This document shows positions 1 to 10,865 of a DNA stretch of 64,000 nucleotides, piece after piece. How positions within the stretch are numbered: position 1 is the first letter of the stretch; each line of letters opens with the position of its first letter. Under the pieces are notes generated by a model. The model ran no database searches, was not told the origin of the DNA, and saw only the letters and a list, made by a program, of their open reading frames with translations. The position numbers and the translations under genes were made by a program. Source of the DNA: Epiperipatus broadwayi (lineage: Eukaryota; Onychophora; Udeonychophora; Euonychophora; Peripatidae); assembly GCA_028023455.1 (NCBI GenBank), contig JAQFVV010013368.1, forward strand, positions 62,001 through 126,000, written 5' to 3'.

Positions 1-206
1 AATTTTTATATTTATTTCACACATTTATAATTTGTTTGTATTAATCATTGTTTCAATATGATTAATATATATATATATTCTTAATTTTTGCTTTGTAATT
101 ATTTTGGAATGTAATGATTTATGAATAACTCCTCACACAAGTTCTGCTTGTTTGAAGTTTTTCTATTTTCTTTTATGTATATTGTTCATTTAATAAATCA
201 ATAAAT
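1..206. other. A/T-rich flank, nothing recognised
   Basis: This is low-complexity A/T-rich DNA with a short TA run near 70-80. I see no coding potential and no repeat shared with the rest of the window. Confidence 0.5.
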
Positions 207-1667
207 TTGCTTGTTCCTCATTCCTTTCTTTCTCCTTCTTTATCTCTTCTTCATCTTCTCTTTATTTTCTTTCTCTTCTTCCTTATTCTTTACTTTCCTC
301 TTCCTTTTCCTCTTTTTCTTTCTTCTTCCACATATGTTTCTTCCTCTTCTTTTATGTTGTTATATTTCTTTTTCTTTCTTTATCTTTCCCTTATTTTTTC
401 TATTTTTTCCTTTTCTTTTTTCCTACTCTTTTTTTTTCTTCCTTTTTTTCCTCTTTATTTTTTCTCTTTTTCTATTTTTCCCCCTTTCTTTCCACCTTGC
501 CTTTGGCTTTTGTCTCATTTTCTGTCTTTTTTCCTTTTTCTCATCTTTCTTTTTTCTCATGTTTTCTTCTTTATTTTCTCCTTTTTCTTTTTTCTCATCA
601 CTCTTTTTACTTTCTTCTTATTCTTTTTCTCCCCTTCTTTGTCTTCTTCATCCTCATTATTTGTTATTCCTCTTCCTTCTTTTTTTCTTTTCTTCCTCCT
701 CTTTTTCATCCATCTTTTTTGTCTTTTTTCTTTTTCTCTTTTCTTCATCTTTTTCTTATTTCTTTAGCTTTTTTCTTCTTTTTTTCTCTGTCCTCTTCTC
801 CATCTTTTCTCTTTTTCCTTGTCTTTTTTCTCTTTCTTCTTTTCTTTGTTTTTTCTTCCCTCCTTTTTTCATCTGTTTTCTTTTTCTCTTCCTCCTCTTA
901 TTTACCTTTTCCCCACATTCTTTCTCTTTCTCCTCTTTTCTTTAGTCTCTTTTTCCTCTTTTTTATGGTCCTTTTTCTAATTTTCCATTCTTTCTTTTTT
1001 CTTGTTCCTCTTGCTCTACTTCATTCTTTTTCATTTTCCTCCTCCTTTTCTTCTTTCTTCATTCTCTTTTTTCTTATTTTTTCTTTTCCTTTCTTCCTTC
1101 TCATCTTTTTATCTTCTTTCTTCATCTTTTTTCTCTCTTCTTGTTCCTTCCTCCTCTTCTTTGTCTCTTTTCACCTATCTCTTCCTTATTTTTTACTTTA
1201 CCTCTTCCTTTTTTCTCTTCCTCTTCTCCATTTTCTTTCTTTTCATCTTTTTTCCTCTTCTTTGTTTTCTTGGTTTTTCCTCGTCCTTCTTTTTTGTCTT
1301 TTTTCTTCCTTCTCCTCATCTTTTTCTTCTTTTTTGTCTTTATTTTTAATTGTCTTCTCACTCTTACTCTTCTTCATTATCTTACTTCCTCCTCTTTTTC
1401 ATTTTCTTCATCTTATTGTTTTTTCCTCTTATTTCTTTCTATTCTTTCTTTTTTCTACCCTTGTCCTTCTGTTTATCTTTCTTCTTTCTCTTCCCATTTT
1501 TCTTCTTTGCCCTTCTTCATCTTGTTTTTTTTAATCTTTTTCCTTTTTCTTTCTCTTCTCTTTTGTCTATTTTCTTTTTTCCTTTTTCTTTTCTTTCTTC
1601 TTTTTCATTTTTTCTTCCACTTTGTTTTTTTCATGTTCTTTTTTTTTCTTTCTTTTCAAAATGGGAA
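207..1667 (+). repeat. 1.46-kb polypyrimidine (CTT/TTC-rich) tract
   Basis: The + strand is almost entirely C and T for about 1.46 kb, with only scattered A or G. It is made of degenerate CTT, TTC and TTTC blocks with no strict period. All three + frames and the - strand stay open over long spans because stop codons need purines on the + strand, so the Phe/Leu/Ser-rich and Lys/Glu-rich translations are artefacts, not genes. Tracts of this kind can form triplex (H-DNA) structures and often derive from expanded (CTT)n or (GAA)n microsatellites. It ends about 1 kb before the first coding exon of the DUF4347-like gene. Confidence 0.95.
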
Positions 1668-1729
1668 AAGTTAGTTTAGATTTGGTGGATGTTTAAATAA
1701 ACATGGAAAGATTTGTTGGTGATTTGGTG

Positions 1730-2235
1730 TCTGTCTGCGACACTAGAAAAGCAAGAGTTAATAATTAATGATGTAAAAGAACAAATTGAAGTAACAGAGG
1801 CTTGCTCACAGCATTGAGAATGTAGGATTTTATTATGTTGAACATGGGAATATTAATACAATAATTTGTAATATTGCAAAAATATTTAAAATTGTGGGCT
1901 TTAATGTCAAAGATTTAATTTCAGTTTTTCATTTGTAAATGGATTTAAGCCTATTATAAAAGTATGTTTTTAAAGAAGAAAGTTAGAGATTCATTTTTGT
2001 TTGCCAGAAAGAGAAGAAATTGTATTTTGCCTGATGTCATTGCAGATGCAACATCCAATAAAAATGTCTTTATAAATGATGAACTATTGCCTTTGAATAA
2101 AGCTTTATTATTAAAAACTTGCCAGTTATGTGCAGAAAAATAGCAATTTTTCTGAGTTAAGAATGGAAAAATCTGGATAAGGAAAAGTACAGATGATAAG
2201 GCTATATAAGTAAATTCTGAGAAAGATTTAAGTGT
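1730..2235 (+). pseudogene. decayed LINE ORF1-like remnant
   Basis: Read in shifting + frames, this stretch gives pieces such as FARKRRN-like and LPDVIADATSNKNVFI followed by LPLNKALLLKTCQL. This is the layout of the C-terminal domain of the small DNA/RNA-binding ORF1 protein of CR1/Jockey-type invertebrate LINEs (lysine-rich helix, then 'N-x-x-V-F-I-N-[DE]-x-L-T-P-x-N'). Several stops and frameshifts break it. No matching reverse transcriptase follows directly, because the next repeat begins at about 2255. The family assignment is from memory of the pattern and is tentative. Confidence 0.4.
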
Positions 2236-2254
2236 AATTTGACAATTATGATAT

Positions 2255-2400
2255 TTGCTATTGCTAACAGTTGAATGTATTTGGAATATTTAAATAAAGT
2301 TAAATTATTATAAAGACATTCAATACTTAAATTAGATGATGAAAATAGTTCTGTATAAAAACACAACTCAAATATTATCATCACAAACCTTCAGGAAATC
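2255..2400 (+). repeat. copy of foldback family B (half element)
   Basis: The segment running from 'aacagttgaatgtatttgg' through 'attagatgatg' recurs at 32729-32880 with a few differences, and in reverse orientation at 32567-32634 and 60885-60960. It is a single arm of that interspersed foldback family, lying between the LINE remnant and the first coding exon. Confidence 0.75.
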
Positions 2401-2712
2401 ATTACGATATTTTAAATTTTTCTATAATTCAATTTTTTTTCTGTGCTTTATCATTTATTTATATTTCAAATATATTTGCAAATATAATTTTTCTTTTTTA
2501 TGTAGCCATTAATTGATCATTTTTTACAAATATATATTTATTACAGGCAAAAAACAAAATGTCTTCTCTATATTTGTGTATGTATATATATATATATATA
2601 AGGGTGAGAATGGAATTTGAGAATGCATTTTATATTCTATAAACACTTTTATTTGCTTCATTTTATTTTAATGTAATTTTTTTAAGTATATATATTTCTT
2701 TTGTAATTTTAG
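2401..2712 (+). other. A/T-rich sequence before the first coding exon
   Basis: There is no recognisable promoter element. A short (TA)n run lies at about 2582-2600. The stretch ends in a T-rich tract and 'tttgtaattttag' at 2699-2712, a good splice acceptor just upstream of the coding exon. The transcript may therefore start further upstream in an unseen 5' exon. Confidence 0.4.
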
Positions 2713-2746
2713 ATGAAGCCATGATATTCGTTAAAGAAATTCAACA

Positions 2747-3152
2747 ATGGTCAATCAAAATGATAGGGCCAGTAAGAAAAAAATTGCCAATGAACAATTG
2801 CCAGCAACTGCACGTTGCTCTAAGCCTACTATACCCAGAAATACGCACCCTCACAAGGCATTACAAAAAACTCACGTAAGAACAAAAGCTTTGACTGAAA
2901 AGTCTTCACCTCAGTCTTCCCTTCACAATGATGTTTCAAAGTCTCCACGTAAAGAACAACTTTGCAGATCTACGGATTCTGCTACCGAATGCCGTACTCC
3001 AAATGAGGTTTCGAAAGAAGTCAAGATAGAAAACTACCTTTTGATCATTTCTAATAAAACTAAAAATTTGAGCGCCATCTATAGTGCTCTGAAATCTAAC
3101 ATCATTGTTGTGCAGTACAAATTCGACGGTAGTTCATTAGAAGATATCTTAG
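2747..3152 (+). CDS. DUF4347-like protein, exon 1 (start codon)
   Basis: The ATG at 2747 has A at -3 and G at +4, and an in-frame TAA lies 15 bases upstream, so this is a convincing start. A splice acceptor at 2711-2712 would leave 34 bases of 5' UTR in this exon. The exon encodes 135 codons plus one base and ends AG|GTAAGT at 3152/3153, a near-perfect donor. Residues 1 to about 95 are polar, Lys/Ser/Thr-rich and probably disordered, with no signal peptide. From about residue 97 the sequence becomes structured: a beta strand (YLLIIS), a helix, a second strand (NIIVVQYK), then FDGSSLEDIL. This matches the start of DUF4347 (strand, helix, strand, then 'DG...QI'). Base composition is clearly less A/T-rich than the surroundings. 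The presence of a gene is solid; the family assignment is from pattern memory. Confidence 0.8.
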
Positions 3153-3879
3153 GTAAGTTACGATAATTGTTTTAGTTATTTCTACATTTTTTATTAAAAA
3201 TTTTTTCATATTTAAATATGAAATTCAGTATCTATTTGTAGGAATTAAGTTTCAGCATAGTAAGAAAAGTGAAAGATCTTATAGCATATTTGTAGCACAT
3301 TTATCTGCCATACCGGTGACTTTGAAGGCTTAAATTTGGTCTGGGTGTCAAACAGGCTTGAAATATATATTTTTTTTAAATAGCAAAACTAACTGGCCAT
3401 CCCAAATTGATCAGGAAATGAGTATTCCTTCATTTTAACTTAAAGCATAAGATAAACTTCCCCACCTGGCATTTGGAAAACCTGAAATGTATCGGCTTCT
3501 CTTTTGTTCGGCCAAGAGGCCTTTACTTTTTTGAAAGTTATTTGAACACAGTTTTGAATATTTGTTTTATTATATAAAAAGTAGCTGATTTTATCAAAGT
3601 GAAGATTCTTTGAAAGTTTTATTTCACTCATTAGTTATTGTTTTTTTTTTTTAAGGCAAGAAATATCTAATTTTAAAACAGATTTTAAATTTTATTTTAG
3701 TACCATTGTGACCGAATATTAGATTTCTCTTTTTGTGTGTGTGTGTATATTTATATGTATTATTTGCGTAATTATAAATAAAGACTTCTGTAGTATAGCA
3801 GTGAACATATCTGTTTCAATGTTCATGACCTACATTAAAATTTGAATGAAACTTGATCCAGATTCTAAGCAAGCTTAGA
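3153..3879. other. start of the first long intron
   Basis: Intron sequence between exons 1 and 2, which are 20.6 kb apart. It holds A/T-rich DNA and a short (TG)n run near 3735. I see no coding remnant before the gypsy pieces. Confidence 0.45.
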
Positions 3880-4960
3880 GTATTTTTTACAGATACCCAG
3901 CAAACTCAGTTAGTGTTATCCAAGGAATGAAGAGGTGATATTTTGCAGATATTCAGCAAATCCAGTTCTCATTACATGATGGTGGGTTGAACACTAGTTC
4001 AATGCTATTATTGGCGCAAAACTTTTTGTATGCTGTTGATGTAAATGTTATACCATTGTCTGATATTATAGTTTTAATTAGGGCCATGTGCAGCAAATAG
4101 CCTCCTATGAGTTTTGATGGTTGCTGTGGACTGTGTATTGAACTTCCATAATAGTTTTCCTCTCCATGGGCCTGCATTGTCAATATTAATTCTGGACCAG
4201 GGACCTTCAGGTTTAGGCCACTGAACTGCTTTGTTCTTTATGGGCATGTTTTGATTCATCTTGTAATGCCAGTAGTGGTGGACCTTAGACTCAACGCTAG
4301 AGTCCAAAGTAAGCTACACACATATGATCATGATGGCATCTTCATTCAGACAATCCCTGGATGTGCCCATAATGTAACAAGTTGAGCACCTCGAATCCTC
4401 CAGTCGGAGGAATCACTATTCTTGATCCTCAGGTAATGCAGTTAATTTCAATTGAGGGTTAACTAGCCTTTGAGTCCAGTAGGCTAGATGCAATTCGTTA
4501 GGATTTTTGTTTGGCCAACCCTGTTGGATTCATTTTTGTAACCTTTCGAATTCAGGGTCATTAAATCTAAGTCTATCGTGTTAATTTATTGATTTTTGCA
4601 ACCTCTGTAGACAACCGACTTAAGCCATCTACATGGAGAATTTATTTTCCCTCAATGCATTCTAATTTAAAATTATAACCTGATGAAAAATTGAACCATT
4701 ATTCATTGTGAGGCTTTCTTAGGGATTCCTTTATCAGTAGTAAAAATAATCAACAGGTGTCTATGATCTGTCTGTAGATCATCATGAAATTTTTTAATGC
4801 CATTTATCAAAATTAAGGCTTCTCTGTCAATGTGAGCGTAGTTTTTCTCAGCTTTTGAGAGACACTTTGATGTAAACGCAATAGGGTAGTGTGTTCCGTC
4901 AACATTCCTATAAGACAAAGCAGCACCTGTTTCCACTGGATGCATTGCTGTTAGCACAGC
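3880..4960 (-). mobile_element. Ty3/gypsy remnant: RNase H and integrase pieces
   Basis: Read on the - strand, 4957 to 4703 gives the RNase H-like stretch YPIAFTSKCLSKAEKNYAHI, a hallmark of gypsy pol (usual form 'PIA[FY]ASR.L..AE.NY...E.E.LA'). Lower in coordinate, 4307 to about 4180 gives WPKPEGPWSRINIDNAGP, the entry to the integrase core in K02A2.6/Mag-type gypsy elements. Then about 4075-3955 gives IISDNGITFTS and FCANNSIE, covering the second catalytic Asp region. The order RNase H, zinc-binding region, integrase is as expected. Frameshifts and stops separate the pieces and no reverse transcriptase or gag is visible, so it is dead. It lies inside the first intron of the DUF4347-like gene. 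Confidence 0.8.
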
Positions 4961-4989
4961 ACTCTACACTGAGCCCAATCACTGCAAAA

Positions 4990-5350
4990 CCATCAGCTGG
5001 AGTACTATTATATAAACCAATCTGTTAGCTCTCAGCCCTAGTTGTACTAATGAGAAAAAAGAAAATGACAATACTAAAGTACAAATAGGCTCCCAAGTTC
5101 TATGTTGAATATATCATGGAACCACCAAATGGATTCCAGGAGTAATGATTGAACTTAAAGGGTTTCAAACAGTGGTGATTGAAATGGCTGATGGACAACA
5201 ACATCATCATCCCAGAAAACAAATTAGATTAAATCATACATCATCAGCTAACTATAATGAACTTTCAGTTCCAAAAACTTCAAACAATGATAACAATTGA
5301 TCTGTTGGTAACGTCACCAAAGCAGAAGAAGCAACAAAACAAAGAAGTCG
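4990..5350 (+). mobile_element. Ty3/gypsy pol C-terminus, opposite orientation
   Basis: On the + strand around 5125-5235 one frame reads WIPGVMIELKGFQTVVIEMADG and then HHPRKQIRLNH. This is the chromodomain-like C-terminal tail of gypsy integrase ('W.PG.I....G...Y.V...DG...RRH..Q[LI]'). It points away from the RNase H/integrase pieces on the other strand, so the two are head to head. Either two copies inserted next to each other or one copy was inverted. It is followed by the LTR-like segment at 5461. Confidence 0.6.
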
Positions 5351-5460
5351 TTTTCCAATGTATCTGCATAAGTATGTTTTCCAGGGCTAATTTTAGCCAG
5401 GAGGAAGGAATATATCTCATGTTGCCTTCAAATAATGGACTATTTGGGTCAGAGAACAAC

Positions 5461-5910
5461 TGTTAAACCCGAATAACAGTATCCTGGTTCTCTATATATA
5501 ATCTAAGGAAACTTCTAATAACCCGAATAGCAGTGATTGTTCTCTGACTATAGTGGTTAATCTAATGGTTACACAGTGAGGCAAGTCCACACTGGAAACT
5601 GCAAGAACCAAAGCCAACTCAAGGCAAACTATCATTATAGCTGGAAGAGTTACCATACCTACTCGCATGTCAGGCTATCAATTACATCTGAAAGTAGAGA
5701 GAAAATCTATAAGGACATGTTCAATCCCTTTTTCAACAGTTCACCCTAGAACTGAGAACTATACCCACCAATAGTAGCAGACAGAGTATAGCTATCTATA
5801 AATGACAATTGTAAATCAAGTGTATGTTTGTATCTATGTATTACTAATAAATATATTATAATATGTATGTGGACTTGTTTATGTTTATATGTATAATTGT
5901 GACTAAACAC
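5461..5910 (+). mobile_element. gypsy LTR-like segment
   Basis: It begins TGTTAAACCCG directly after the pol tail. The middle part ('ctcaaggcaaactat...agctggaa') resembles the solo LTR at 36183-36796, as does the 'aataaatat' run near the end. The right end is uncertain because I cannot see a clean AACA terminus or a target duplication. Confidence 0.5.
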
Positions 5911-7090
5911 ATTACTCATCCAAAGAACGAAAACATGAAACTCATCATTTGGCAGTGGACTGTCATAGATATATTGATTTTTTCCTTCATTGCTTCTTTA
6001 TAGAGAGATGCCAGAGAGGCCTTTGCTTTGCAATGTGGTTTTTATTTATAGTCTATGTATTTGGGTGTGGATTGCATTTTGCCTTGTAATCTGTATGAAT
6101 GGGTATTATTTTAAGGTAATAATAGGTTTATAACTTTTACAGTTTAAATTAATGAAACAAGAAAGCAAATTTTTAAGTGGGACTTAATTTTTCTAAATCT
6201 ATTAAATGGTACTTGAGATGGAAGTGAATTTTGCTTCTTTTAATTAATAAACAATATTCACATGATTTCAAATAAAAACGAAGACAAATTATTAAAAAAA
6301 TAGTTTATGACATGTTCATAAATATAAAAAATTGAAATCATTATTTTCATTGAATGGATAAGATAATTTATATTTTAAAGAAATATCATTGAAGGAATTA
6401 ATGAATTTATTGTGCTGATGTGAATAATATTTGAGGGAATAACGCAAAGTGAAAATTGATTCCATACATTATTGGTATCAAAAATGTTTAAAAACTAGTG
6501 AACTCAATAAATTAGTATTCCATTCCTTTCCTCATAATTCACTGCTTTTGTAGCTACTTCTTGTAAATCAAATATTATTTTTATTAATTGTCATTAATTG
6601 CTTAAGCTCATATACTTTTTTTTTTTAAATCGAAGAAAAATCTTTTTTTTTTTTTTCAAGAAATATTTAATAGATTTTAGAAAAGATATATTAGTACGAA
6701 AACTTGCTTTCTTTTTGATGCTCAAATTAGCAACTAATCTTCGTTATTGATAAGATTAAGCAGATTTAATGTCTGTCTATTGATGAATATAGACAGATTA
6801 ATCTGACAATTTTTTTTTTTCAGAATTATATAAGACAACTTTTCTAAGAATGCTATCACTTGAAAAAATTCTCATAGTGACAAAAAACAACTCTACGAGT
6901 TCAGACTCATGCAATCAAAACATAATTCAAGTGAGTGGAAGCTAATTTTTCCACATGTGTATTTACTAAACGAAGAATTGCAATAACGGTCACAATTATT
7001 TGTCATTTTTGATATAATTATTGAATAAATTGGTGAGCATTATTGGTATCACATTATCTATTTGAAAAAACATAACTAACATCATAGGCA
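5911..7090. other. intron, nothing recognised
   Basis: A/T-rich DNA with several T homopolymers (6615-6660, 6810). I find no coding remnant and no repeat copy shared with other parts of the window. Confidence 0.4.
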
Positions 7091-7240
7091 ATAATACAGC
7101 TGGTTTATCCATTTCGATCGACAAAGTTAATAGCGTTTAAATAATACAGCTGGTTTATCCATTTCGATCGACAAAGTTAATAGCATTTAAATAATACAGC
7201 TGGTTTATCCATTTCGATCGACAAAGTTAATAGCGTTTAC
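7091..7240 (+). repeat. 50-bp tandem repeat, three copies
   Basis: Three head-to-tail units start at 7091, 7141 and 7191. Each begins 'ataatacagctggtttatcc' and contains 'atttcgatcgacaaag'. Copies differ only at the end (tagcgtttaa, tagcatttaa, tagcgtttac). There are no spacers, so it is a minisatellite, not a CRISPR array. The unit is far more GC-balanced than its surroundings. Confidence 0.97.
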
Positions 7241-8279
7241 AAGGGGCTTTATTTTCTGTTAAACCGTAGTCATGATGAATGAATGGCTTAATGTGTTAGG
7301 AATATTGAAAAATTTTAAATTATATATTTTTTCACACCGAATGCATTCAGATATAAACTACCATTATTATTATTAGTTTAGGCTTAGAGGTACTCATCAA
7401 TTAATATCAAAAAAATAATCAATAGAAATTTTAGCATATACCAATCAATTACAGACTATCTATTTCTAGATAATAATATTTTCTGTTTTTTTACTTCTTG
7501 CTATGATAATCTTCATGCTTTTAAATGTTTGCCAAATTGATCCATTTTCCTGAATAGTAGCAAAGAGAAATAAATTCTATTATATTATACTGCATTGAAA
7601 AGTGTTTATGTAAGGTGTATATGATATTATATATTGTACCGTTTTCCAGTAGATTAGGTCTTATTTTATGCATTTATAAAATGCTAGTTATTCAAACTAT
7701 TTAAAAGAGAATATTCTGTTCATGCAAGAATTCGGATATTTCAAGAATATAGTTATATTTTTATATTTCCTGATTAACTGACTTAATATTTTGTACAATT
7801 CGAATTGCGGGCAGAATCAGTTTTTTATTTATTTAAGAGGGCACTAGGGATGTAGACCCACTGATTCCCCACCGCATCACATCTTGTATTTTTTGCAGTA
7901 AATAACTAAATGTAATTATATATATATATATTATTTTATCATCCTGACAATTAATCTATTTTTTTTTAAAGAATTTTCCCCAGCATCCGTATATTAAATG
8001 AACGTGTTGTATATCTTTCTTACAACTCTAAAATAAAATCTAATAAACCAAAATTAAGAACATACAATGAAAATGTTATATTAATGATAAATATTTTATT
8101 ACCATGAATTATGATAATTAATAAAAAAAATAGAACATACACCCATTCGTCCAGACAATTAGATTAATCAATTCAATTCTTTCATTTTCTTCATCCAGCC
8201 ATAAATGAAGATTCTTTGAATAAAACAGTAAATGTCTATCAGTATTATTAGTTTATAATAATTACTCTTTCTTATTGCA
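7241..8279. other. intron, nothing recognised
   Basis: A/T-rich sequence with a TA microsatellite at about 7915-7932. No supported gene or repeat. Confidence 0.4.
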
Positions 8280-8470
8280 TTGTCAAATGTATACCATATA
8301 ATACTAAATTATCCATGCGCTTTGCTACTGTTACACAATGCTTTATTTACCATCCTCTTTTACAGTTTCCAGTTTCGATTGTCCCAGAAATCTTCAGAAC
8401 TACAACATAATACAAACATGAATATAAATATACACGGACATGTAATTTATATTCTACATATTGTGCCGGT
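8280..8470 (-). repeat. interspersed repeat C, copy 1
   Basis: The reverse complement matches 12480-12650 over about 170 bases: 'gtattatatggtattat', 'cattgtgtaacag/atag', 'gtaaataaagcattgtg' and 'cttcagaactacaac' all pair up. Copy 2 is in inverted orientation 4 kb away. On the - strand it contains CTGAAGA, a weak hairpin and then CGAAAC, the motif shared by several foldback families here. Confidence 0.8.
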
Positions 8471-8780
8471 CAAAATATGTTTATCCATCTAACATGAGCT
8501 GGAACTCACAAAATGTACTTCAAACCCAGTCAAGCCCAAGATTTAGGTCAGGGACCAGCCTGAATTCGAACCCACTCTCTAAGCCCCAGATCAAACACCT
8601 AATGGATAACATAATAGTGATGGCCCATGAGAATTAATCTTAATCCGGCCGACTAGCAAAGCTGAGCAAAACAATGAGACATCTATTAACTATGACTACA
8701 TTAAAATATACATAAGCATGGCTGTAATATGTGGAAGTGGAGGAAAAAGGAATTCGAACTACTGAAATAAGTTAGAAAAT
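8471..8780 (-). repeat. possible SINE-like repeat with B-box
   Basis: This patch is richer in GC than the neighbourhood. On the - strand around 8574-8562 it has GGGTTCGAATTC, close to the RNA polymerase III B-box consensus GGTTCGANTCC. I could not place a convincing A-box or target duplication, so a tRNA-derived SINE is only a possibility. Confidence 0.25.
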
Positions 8781-9520
8781 AAAATATAGTTTAATATACT
8801 GACAAATTATTATTTTATTTATAAATTAATTATATACATTAGTGTGTGCGTGAATGAGCAAGCGGTAGATAATTACATAGTGTCATTCATGCTATTATTT
8901 CTCATATGCTCTTTATTAGCTAAATAATATATTACAAATAAACACACATCTTTAGTGGGTCCAATATTAAGATGCCAATCGAATATTAGAAAGAATTATA
9001 TAATACTGCCATTAACCCTTTGATTTACGGTTCAGAAACGTGGTGACTAACATATGATTTAGGGGAGCATTCTGAGATTCATTATACATATGATATAAAC
9101 TATTTTCACGCCATTGAGGTCGTGAAAATAAACAAAAGACAGTTGAAAGATTATATTTGAACCTATGACAAAAATATTTATTGAAAAATTATTTTAACAA
9201 TAGAAAGATGAACGCTTTATTTTCCCCAAGGCATATAGATACTCTTAAATATAGATATATAAATTACGAAGGTGGGATTGTATATGATTGAAATAATCTT
9301 AATTAATAAAATAGAAGTAGTTGGCATTTATATATATCTTTTAAGCAAAGCTTAATTTTAATATTAGAGCATTAAAACTGGATCATGAAGCAAAAGAAAT
9401 ACTAATAATAATACAGAAGAAGTGCTGACATAATAACCTAAAATAACTAAGAGGAAAAGGTTGTGCTTCTGGATAAAAAAATGAAATCTCACACCCCCTT
9501 CTTGGGTAGTGCTTAGAGAA
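8781..9520. other. intron, nothing recognised
   Basis: A/T-rich. It contains a short near-palindrome at about 9100-9130 ('tattttcacgcc'/'cgtgaaaata'). Nothing else is supported. Confidence 0.35.
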
Positions 9521-9529
9521 AAGTGGATA

Positions 9530-9745
9530 GGCATGGCATGGCCCAGACTTTTGCTGGTATAACCGATGCGAGAGGCCTTTTATCTATACGAAGTGAATAT
9601 GCATAGCATGTGCCAAACTTACGGGATCACTGCCAGAGGCATTTTATACGAAATAAATGTGGTTCCAGATAGCTCAACTATCTATGGAACGAGGTATGAA
9701 AAGAAATCTATGGGTTCGAACTTTGTCGCAACCCCCAGATTAGAA
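9530..9745 (+). repeat. diverged 65-70-bp tandem duplication with B-box-like end
   Basis: Two related units lie in tandem. One runs from 'gcatggcatggcccagac' (about 9531) through 'agaggccttttatctatacga'. The second runs from 'gcatagcatgtgccaaac' (about 9600) through 'agaggcattttatacga'. They are followed by GGGTTCGAACTT at about 9713, which resembles a pol III B-box. The 61-codon open frame across the unit has no recognisable protein features. The segment may be a SINE or a decayed element. Confidence 0.45.
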
Positions 9746-10619
9746 GACTAGAAGCACGTAATATATATATATATACGAAGATAGGCTAAATGACAGAAAC
9801 GCAGTACAAATGAATGCCACTAACAACATTGAATAAATTTTACTGCCTTAAATAAATGACTCTTGTTTGAATACTATAATACGCCATGCAATTATAATAT
9901 ATATAGAGAGAGAATATTTCATTTAATAAAATACACGTTAAGATTTGATTTAGTAAAAGAAACATTAAGATTTTCCCCCATCCCTTCTTCTGCTAGTTAA
10001 AATAAATCAATCTCACCTTCGTTGATTTTACAATAACTGGAATATATTAAATACTGTATATGATCTTTTAAGCATAGACTATTTTAAGAGTATAGCAAAA
10101 AAAAAATAACTAGCAGTTATATAGAAAACAAATAATCGGTCACCTTTTCAGAAATGAATAAAGAATATTTTTATAAGATTTCAAAGCGTTAATTAGCTTG
10201 AGTTCTGGATTTACACAGGGTAGAAAATCCAGAATTAAACAAATATATTTTTATAATAAATAAAATGTTGACTCTGAAAACAATCTGGCGAGTATATTAA
10301 TTAATAATGCATTGTTTTAAATGGACGTTTATAACTTGCTTCATGAAGGTTTACTTAAAAAAAATAGAAAGGATTTTTAGAAAATTCAATTTGTCAGATT
10401 GTTTTAGATTGACATATTAATAAGCAAGCAGATATATAAATCAAATAATAAATATATATAAATAAATGACCGCACCAAAATTAAAAAGTTAAGAGCATAT
10501 GAGATAGGATTAGATATAAAGAAATCATTTGAGAGCAAAATTACATTTACAGATATATATATAAAAAAGGCAAAGTTAAAGAATACATGAGAAGAGATCT
10601 TGATAGATTATTTAGACTA
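9746..10619. other. intron, nothing recognised
   Basis: A/T-rich with TA and GA microsatellite runs at 9758-9776 and 9895-9915. No supported gene. Confidence 0.35.
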
Positions 10620-10865
10620 AATTGACTATTAGGTGGCGGCTTGGAAATTTACCTTGCAGTTTTAAGAATCCATTTTAAAATATGGCACGTGCACGGCGAT
10701 TGAAATGCAAGTACTTCGGTGGCAGGAAACTTCTATTAGCATTCTAAAGTTCTTTTTAGACCTTTCTTCATTTCATGGCAGCAGGATATTACGGTAGCGG
10801 CAGATGATGACCCTGACCCATAGGGTTGAGCAGAGTGGTGGATTTACTGCTACATCATTTTAAAG
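10620..10865. other. GC-elevated patch of unknown nature
   Basis: This 240-base segment ('ggcggcttgg', 'gcacgtgcacggcg', 'gatgatgaccctgaccc') stands out from the A/T-rich surroundings. I found no long open frame, splice pair or second copy. It could be a decayed SINE or an isolated exon remnant. Confidence 0.3.

Noticed and set aside
207-1679. Long Phe/Leu/Ser-rich open frames on the + strand and Lys/Glu/Arg-rich frames on the - strand.
   Set aside because: They are open only because the polypyrimidine tract lacks the purines needed for stop codons. Every frame is equally open and the composition is not that of a protein.
2582-2600. TATA-box upstream of the first coding exon.
   Set aside because: It is a TA microsatellite like many others in this A/T-rich DNA and cannot be told from background.
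7091-7240. CRISPR-like array.
   Set aside because: The units are contiguous with no spacers and the genome is eukaryotic.
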